The position numbers and the translations under genes were made by a program. This document shows, piece after piece, positions 58,743 through 64,000 of a stretch of DNA of 64,000 nucleotides (positions are counted from its first letter, which is position 1; each line of letters opens with the position of its first letter). The stretch lies in NCBI GenBank assembly GCA_027487945.1, contig JAIYCQ010000024.1, forward strand, positions 49,313-113,312. The letters run 5' to 3'. The notes beneath the pieces are model-generated. The model was not told where the DNA came from. It ran no database searches and was given only the letters and a program-made list of their open reading frames with translations. The stretch comes from Caulobacteraceae bacterium. Its GTDB lineage: Bacteria > Pseudomonadota > Alphaproteobacteria > Caulobacterales > Caulobacteraceae.

Positions 58743-61022
58743 TCAGAACGCCTTCTTCAGGCTGACGAAGAACTGGCGCGGCGGGGCCGGCAGGATCGTC
58801 ATGGCCGTGCCGGCCGGATCGGCCTTGACGAAGCCGCCCGAACCGATCGTCGAGATGTAGTCCTCGTCGAGCAGGTTGGTGACGTTGGCTTGGACCTCGA
58901 GCCCTTCCAGCAGCGGCGTGCCGCTGAAGCGGTAGCCCACCGTCAGGTCGACCACGGTGTAGGCGTCGACGCCGCCGACGTTCTCGTAGCTGTAGAAGCG
59001 CTCGCCGGTGTAGGCGACGCCCAGGCGCGAGTAGAAGTCGTTCCGGTCGTAGGCCAGTTCGAGCTTGAACAGGTTTTCCGGAGCGCCGACGACCGTCTTG
59101 CCGGCCGTGGCCATTTCCACCACGCCCAGGGCCGAGACCACGTTGTCCTGATATTCGGACTGGTTGAAGGCGTAGGAGGCGTAGAGCGAGAAGGCGTCGC
59201 TCAGTTCAAGCTCGCCGGCCATTTCCAGACCCACGGTCTCGATCGAACCCACGTTCGACAGCACCGCCGGCAGACCCAGGATCGGGGCCGCGGTCGAAGC
59301 GCTGAGCAGGCGGTTGTCGAAAGTGACGTGGTAGGCGGCGACGACGCCCTGGAAGCGATCATTGCGGAAGCGCAGGCCGCCTTCGAGGGTCTTGGAGGTT
59401 TCCGGATCGAGGTTGGCGGCGACGTAGTCGACGATCGACTGACGCTGCGAGGCGAACGGACCGGCGGTGCCGGCCGACACGAAGGCGGCCATGTTCTCGG
59501 TGTAGCCGCCGAACAGTTCGATCTGGTCGCTGAGGGTGTAGACCGCGCCGACCTGCGGAAGGAAGCCGTCCTCGGACTCGATCTGACCCGACATGGCGCG
59601 GGTCGGGTCGGCGACGAAGACGGTGCTGACTTCGTTTTTAACCTTCAGCGACTTGAAGCCGAAGTTGACCTTCAGGGCCTCGGTCACGCTCCACACGTCC
59701 TGCAGATAGAACTGGGTGGTGCGGGTGTCGAAGCCGTAGGCCCACTGGGTGAAGAACGGGTTCGACTGGAAGCCCAGCGGATCGCGCGACGGGCTGGCGG
59801 CCGTTTCGCCGTAGAAGCGACGGGCCTGGTCGAACTTGTTGATCTCGACCCACAGGCCGCCGGTGATGGTGTGGGCGCCCAGTTCCAGCGAGGCCCCGCC
59901 GATCAGGCCCTTGCGGTCGATGGCGTACTCGGTGGTGCGGATCGACAGCGGCGCGGCGGTCGAACCCGGCGTGTTCCAGCCCGGGGTCGGGGTGTAGGGC
60001 GTGTACCAGAGGCCCTGGCCTTCGTTCTGGTGGCCGTAGCCGGTCACGAAGAAGTTGAACGTCTCGCCGACCGGCATCTCCAGCGTGGCGCCGAACAGGT
60101 CGTCGTCCCGCACGCCGGCGCCCGCATAGTAGGCGTCGTCGACGGTGGCGAAGGGCGCGGGCAGGGCGCCGCCGGTGTTGTAGGCCCGGGCCGCGGCGAC
60201 CGCGAGCGCCCAGTTGGGCTGGGTGTTGTCCCAGTCGCGGCCGAGACGGGTGATCATCTCCTGCGACATGTCCTGGTAGTCCTGCTCGCGGCGTTCCGAG
60301 CGGTTGAAGAAGGCCGTGAGCGAGCCTTCGCCGACCGGCAGAACGACCTTCAGGTCGTACTGGCGCTGACGTTGCTCACTGCCGCCCTTCCACTTGTCCG
60401 TCGACTGGTCGGCGACCGAGAAGTAGCCGCGCAGACCGCCCAGGGCGGCCACTTCGCCGCTCTCAACGCGCACGAAGGCGCGGTGCATGTTGTCGCTGCC
60501 GACCGTGAGGTTGGCCTGGCCGCCGAACGTCGCCGACGGATCGCGCGAGAAGAACTGCAGCGTGCCGCCGAGGTTGGAGCTGGAAGCGTTGGAGACGGCG
60601 CCGGCGCCCTGCGACAGCTCGATCCGGCCGATGTCCTCGCTGGCGAGCGCACGGCTGATGTGCAGGCCGTTGTGGTTGCCGTAGCTCATGTCGCCGAGCG
60701 GGATGCCGTCGAGGGTGAAGCCGAGCTGGTTCTGGTTGAAGCCGCGGATCGAGATCCGGGTCGACCACTCGTACGCCCCGAAGGCGTCGGCGGACTGGAA
60801 GGTGACGCCCGGCAGACGGTCGACGACCTTCAGCGGGCTGACCCCGGCGACCGCCTCGGCGATCTGGGTGTCGTCCACCGTCTGGACCTGGCGGCTCTGG
60901 CCCTGGCCATAGACGATCAGCGCCTCGACGTCCGCCGTGCTGTCTTCAGCGGCGAAGGCGACGGGCGCGGAGACGAGCAGAAGGGCCGCCAGACCGGAGC
61001 CGGCGACAAGATGACGTTTCAT
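58743..61022 (-). CDS. TonB-dependent receptor
   Basis: This 759-residue outer-membrane receptor has a signal peptide (MKRHLVAGSGLAALLLVSAP), a TonB-box region (EALIVYGQGQSRQVQTVDDTQ), a plug domain (DRLPGVTFQSADAFGAYEWSTRISIRGFNQNQLGF, GIPLGDMSYG, GRIELSQGAGAVSNAS) and a 22-strand barrel ending in ...FFVSLKKAF with terminal Phe. Its ligand is unknown; the adjacent PhoD enzyme suggests a phosphate ester or phosphonate-like compound. The gene is divergent from ettA. Confidence 0.92.
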   Translation of the reverse strand: MKRHLVAGSGLAALLLVSAPVAFAAEDSTADVEALIVYGQGQSRQVQTVDDTQIAEAVAGVSPLKVVDRLPGVTFQSADAFGAYEWSTRISIRGFNQNQLGFTLDGIPLGDMSYGNHNGLHISRALASEDIGRIELSQGAGAVSNASSSNLGGTLQFFSRDPSATFGGQANLTVGSDNMHRAFVRVESGEVAALGGLRGYFSVADQSTDKWKGGSEQRQRQYDLKVVLPVGEGSLTAFFNRSERREQDYQDMSQEMITRLGRDWDNTQPNWALAVAAARAYNTGGALPAPFATVDDAYYAGAGVRDDDLFGATLEMPVGETFNFFVTGYGHQNEGQGLWYTPYTPTPGWNTPGSTAAPLSIRTTEYAIDRKGLIGGASLELGAHTITGGLWVEINKFDQARRFYGETAASPSRDPLGFQSNPFFTQWAYGFDTRTTQFYLQDVWSVTEALKVNFGFKSLKVKNEVSTVFVADPTRAMSGQIESEDGFLPQVGAVYTLSDQIELFGGYTENMAAFVSAGTAGPFASQRQSIVDYVAANLDPETSKTLEGGLRFRNDRFQGVVAAYHVTFDNRLLSASTAAPILGLPAVLSNVGSIETVGLEMAGELELSDAFSLYASYAFNQSEYQDNVVSALGVVEMATAGKTVVGAPENLFKLELAYDRNDFYSRLGVAYTGERFYSYENVGGVDAYTVVDLTVGYRFSGTPLLEGLEVQANVTNLLDEDYISTIGSGGFVKADPAGTAMTILPAPPRQFFVSLKKAF

Positions 61023-61241
61023 GATGGAAAACCCCCTCGACCTGCCGCCTGACTGGCGGCTTGTTCGCGGAGCGTTAGTCGGCGCTCGTGAACCTCCGGA
61101 GACGGGTTGTCGGCAAATCGGCGATGAATCCGTGATGCTTCCGAGACAGCCGGTCCCGCCAGACTCATTGCGCGATGGGCGCGCGGTCGCTACATCCCCG
61201 CCGTCCCCTTTTTGCGATCAGACGAGAGCGAGCGACCCCCT

Positions 61242-62909
<1,668 letters not shown>

Positions 62910-62920
62910 GTCTTGATTCA

Positions 62921-62966
62921 CGCGCCGGGCTGAACCGTGTTTCCCCAAGGTGACCAACCCGGCGCG
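62921..62966 (+). terminator. Inverted repeat after ettA
   Basis: CGCGCCGGG (62921-62929) pairs perfectly with CCCGGCGCG (62958-62966) over 28 nt, starting 12 nt after the EttA stop. No T-run follows, so a weaker 3' structure is more likely than a strong terminator. A GATTC site lies at 62915-62919. Confidence 0.4.
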
Positions 62967-63038
62967 GACCTGCTTGTCCCGCGCCGTCTTGCGGCCTAGC
63001 TTTCGAGGCTTGGCCCCGGCGCGAGGACGACATTCGAG

Positions 63039-64000
63039 ATGCCCTTCGATCAGGAAGACCTGCTGTCCGAGCCGGCGATCCGGCCCTTCGAGCCTGGCCG
63101 CCGCGAGGCGCTCCAGCACGACGACGACGCGCCGCGCTGCGCCTGCCCGGCCTGCGCCGGCCTCGTTGACACGGACAAGACGCAGCCTGCCGCCAATCCG
63201 CCGGCCTTCCTCGACGCCGCCGACCGGGGCGATGTCGCGACCAATGGCAAGCCGTCCAAGACGGTGGCCGAGGCCGCCTATCAGCTGAACCGCACCTATG
63301 CCTCCTGGAACGACTTCTATGTCCAGCCGGGCGTGTCAGACGTCGAAAACAGCTGGGACGATCCCTACTGGGGCGGTGCGCCCTCGATCGTCACCTTCGC
63401 CTTCCGGTCCACGGCGCCGGGCAGCATGCCGGATGACACAGAGGGCTTCACCCGCTTCTCCGAGGCCCAGATCGCGGCGACCCTGCTGGCCCTCGCCGCC
63501 TGGGCCGATGTCGCCAACATCGTCTTCGTGCGGGTAGGCGAGGGGGCCAGCGGCGACGCGGCCTATTCCGACAACGCCACCATGCTGTTCGGCAACTACG
63601 CCACCGGCGCGGCCGGCGCCGCGGCCTTCGCCTACTACCCCAGCATGAGCGCCAGCGGCGGCGACGTCTGGATGAACGAGGACTACAGCAACCCCGTCGC
63701 CGGCAACTACGCCACCCTGGCCCTGATCCACGAAATCGGACACGCCATCGGCTTCTCGCACCCGGGGGACTACAACGCTGAGGAAGGCGTCAGCATCACC
63801 TACGCGGCAAACGCCGAGTACTACGAAGACAGCCATCAGTATACGGTGATGAGCTACTTCACCGAGAACAACACCGGCGGCAACTTCGGCCCCCTCTATC
63901 CCGCCACCATCATGCTGGACGACATCGCCGCCGCCCAGCGCACCTACGGCGTCAACACCACCACCCGGACCGGCGATACGGTCTACGGGTTCAACTCCAC
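63039..64000 (+). CDS. Serralysin-type M10 metalloprotease, 5' part
   Basis: An open frame runs from ATG 63039 to the window end (320 codons) without a stop. The zinc site H231-E232-x2-H235-x5-H241 (HEIGHAIGFSHPG) and the Met-turn YTVMSYF (Met at 271) match serralysins, as does LDDIAAAQRTYGVN. The next domain is expected to be RTX-type Ca-binding repeats and a type I secretion signal, and GDTVYGFNS at the end fits the first repeat. There is no Sec signal; the N-terminus has CACPAC at residues 36-41. It should be a secreted protease; completeness cannot be judged. Confidence 0.82.
   Translation, partial: MPFDQEDLLSEPAIRPFEPGRREALQHDDDAPRCACPACAGLVDTDKTQPAANPPAFLDAADRGDVATNGKPSKTVAEAAYQLNRTYASWNDFYVQPGVSDVENSWDDPYWGGAPSIVTFAFRSTAPGSMPDDTEGFTRFSEAQIAATLLALAAWADVANIVFVRVGEGASGDAAYSDNATMLFGNYATGAAGAAAFAYYPSMSASGGDVWMNEDYSNPVAGNYATLALIHEIGHAIGFSHPGDYNAEEGVSITYAANAEYYEDSHQYTVMSYFTENNTGGNFGPLYPATIMLDDIAAAQRTYGVNTTTRTGDTVYGFNS

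Overview
The window is GC-rich, densely coded DNA from an alphaproteobacterium, most likely of the family Caulobacteraceae (Caulobacter, Phenylobacterium or Brevundimonas). The support is a DivJ-like cell-cycle histidine kinase, a MucR/Ros regulator, a DnaA-domain-IV/DUF6456 gene pair, a perfect CtrA-type box (TTAA-N7-TTAA), clusters of the CcrM methylation site GANTC, and a large TonB-dependent receptor. The genus is an inference; no rRNA or tRNA gene is visible.

Positions 1-16141 form a metal-resistance block. A ZntR-like MerR regulator (304-726) is divergent from a short CDF transporter, a small His/Cys exported protein, a CzcCBA RND efflux system, a P1B-4-type ATPase, an ICMT/PEMT-like membrane methyltransferase, a DUF411 protein, an MFS exporter with a His-rich tail and a SAM methyltransferase. 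The same MerR operator with a 19-nt promoter spacer occurs at 763-793 and at 9696-9726, which defines a two-promoter regulon. A second part (13014-16141) has a DsrE-like gene behind a perfect FNR/FixK box, several tiny Cys-rich exported proteins and an outer-membrane-like protein; it looks copper/metal related. A non-coding stretch (14126-14483) with palindromes separates the two parts.

Positions 16180-30070 hold housekeeping and catabolic genes: a GNAT and an S9 peptidase, a trypsin-like protease, CsbD, then a fatty-acid or terpenoid-type catabolic group (MaoC, SRPBCC, AtuA-like, acyl-CoA synthetase and GMC oxidoreductase on the minus strand, divergent from a cytochrome P450 and a crotonase).

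Positions 30223-40819 hold regulators and conserved alphaproteobacterial genes: DUF2336, MucR, a PAS_5 protein behind four GANTC sites, the DnaA-domain-IV/DUF6456 pair, SufE, two divergent histidine kinases (one DivJ-like), DUF1491 and an exported zincin.

Positions 40851-50401 hold prfC, small exported proteins, a three-gene unit (TPR protein plus two orphan TonB-C-domain proteins) behind a perfect CtrA box, two acyl-CoA dehydrogenases, a SemiSWEET and a GFA protein. Two homologous 104-nt cruciform-like repeats lie between convergent gene pairs (42481-42584 and 50851-50954).

Positions 50977-64000 hold a secreted VWA protein with a TonB-box-like motif, a Sel1 lipoprotein translationally coupled to a beta-helix protein, an exported amidase, a PhoD phosphatase and a TonB receptor separated by an intrinsic terminator, the translation factor EttA, and the 5' part of a serralysin-type metalloprotease that runs off the end.
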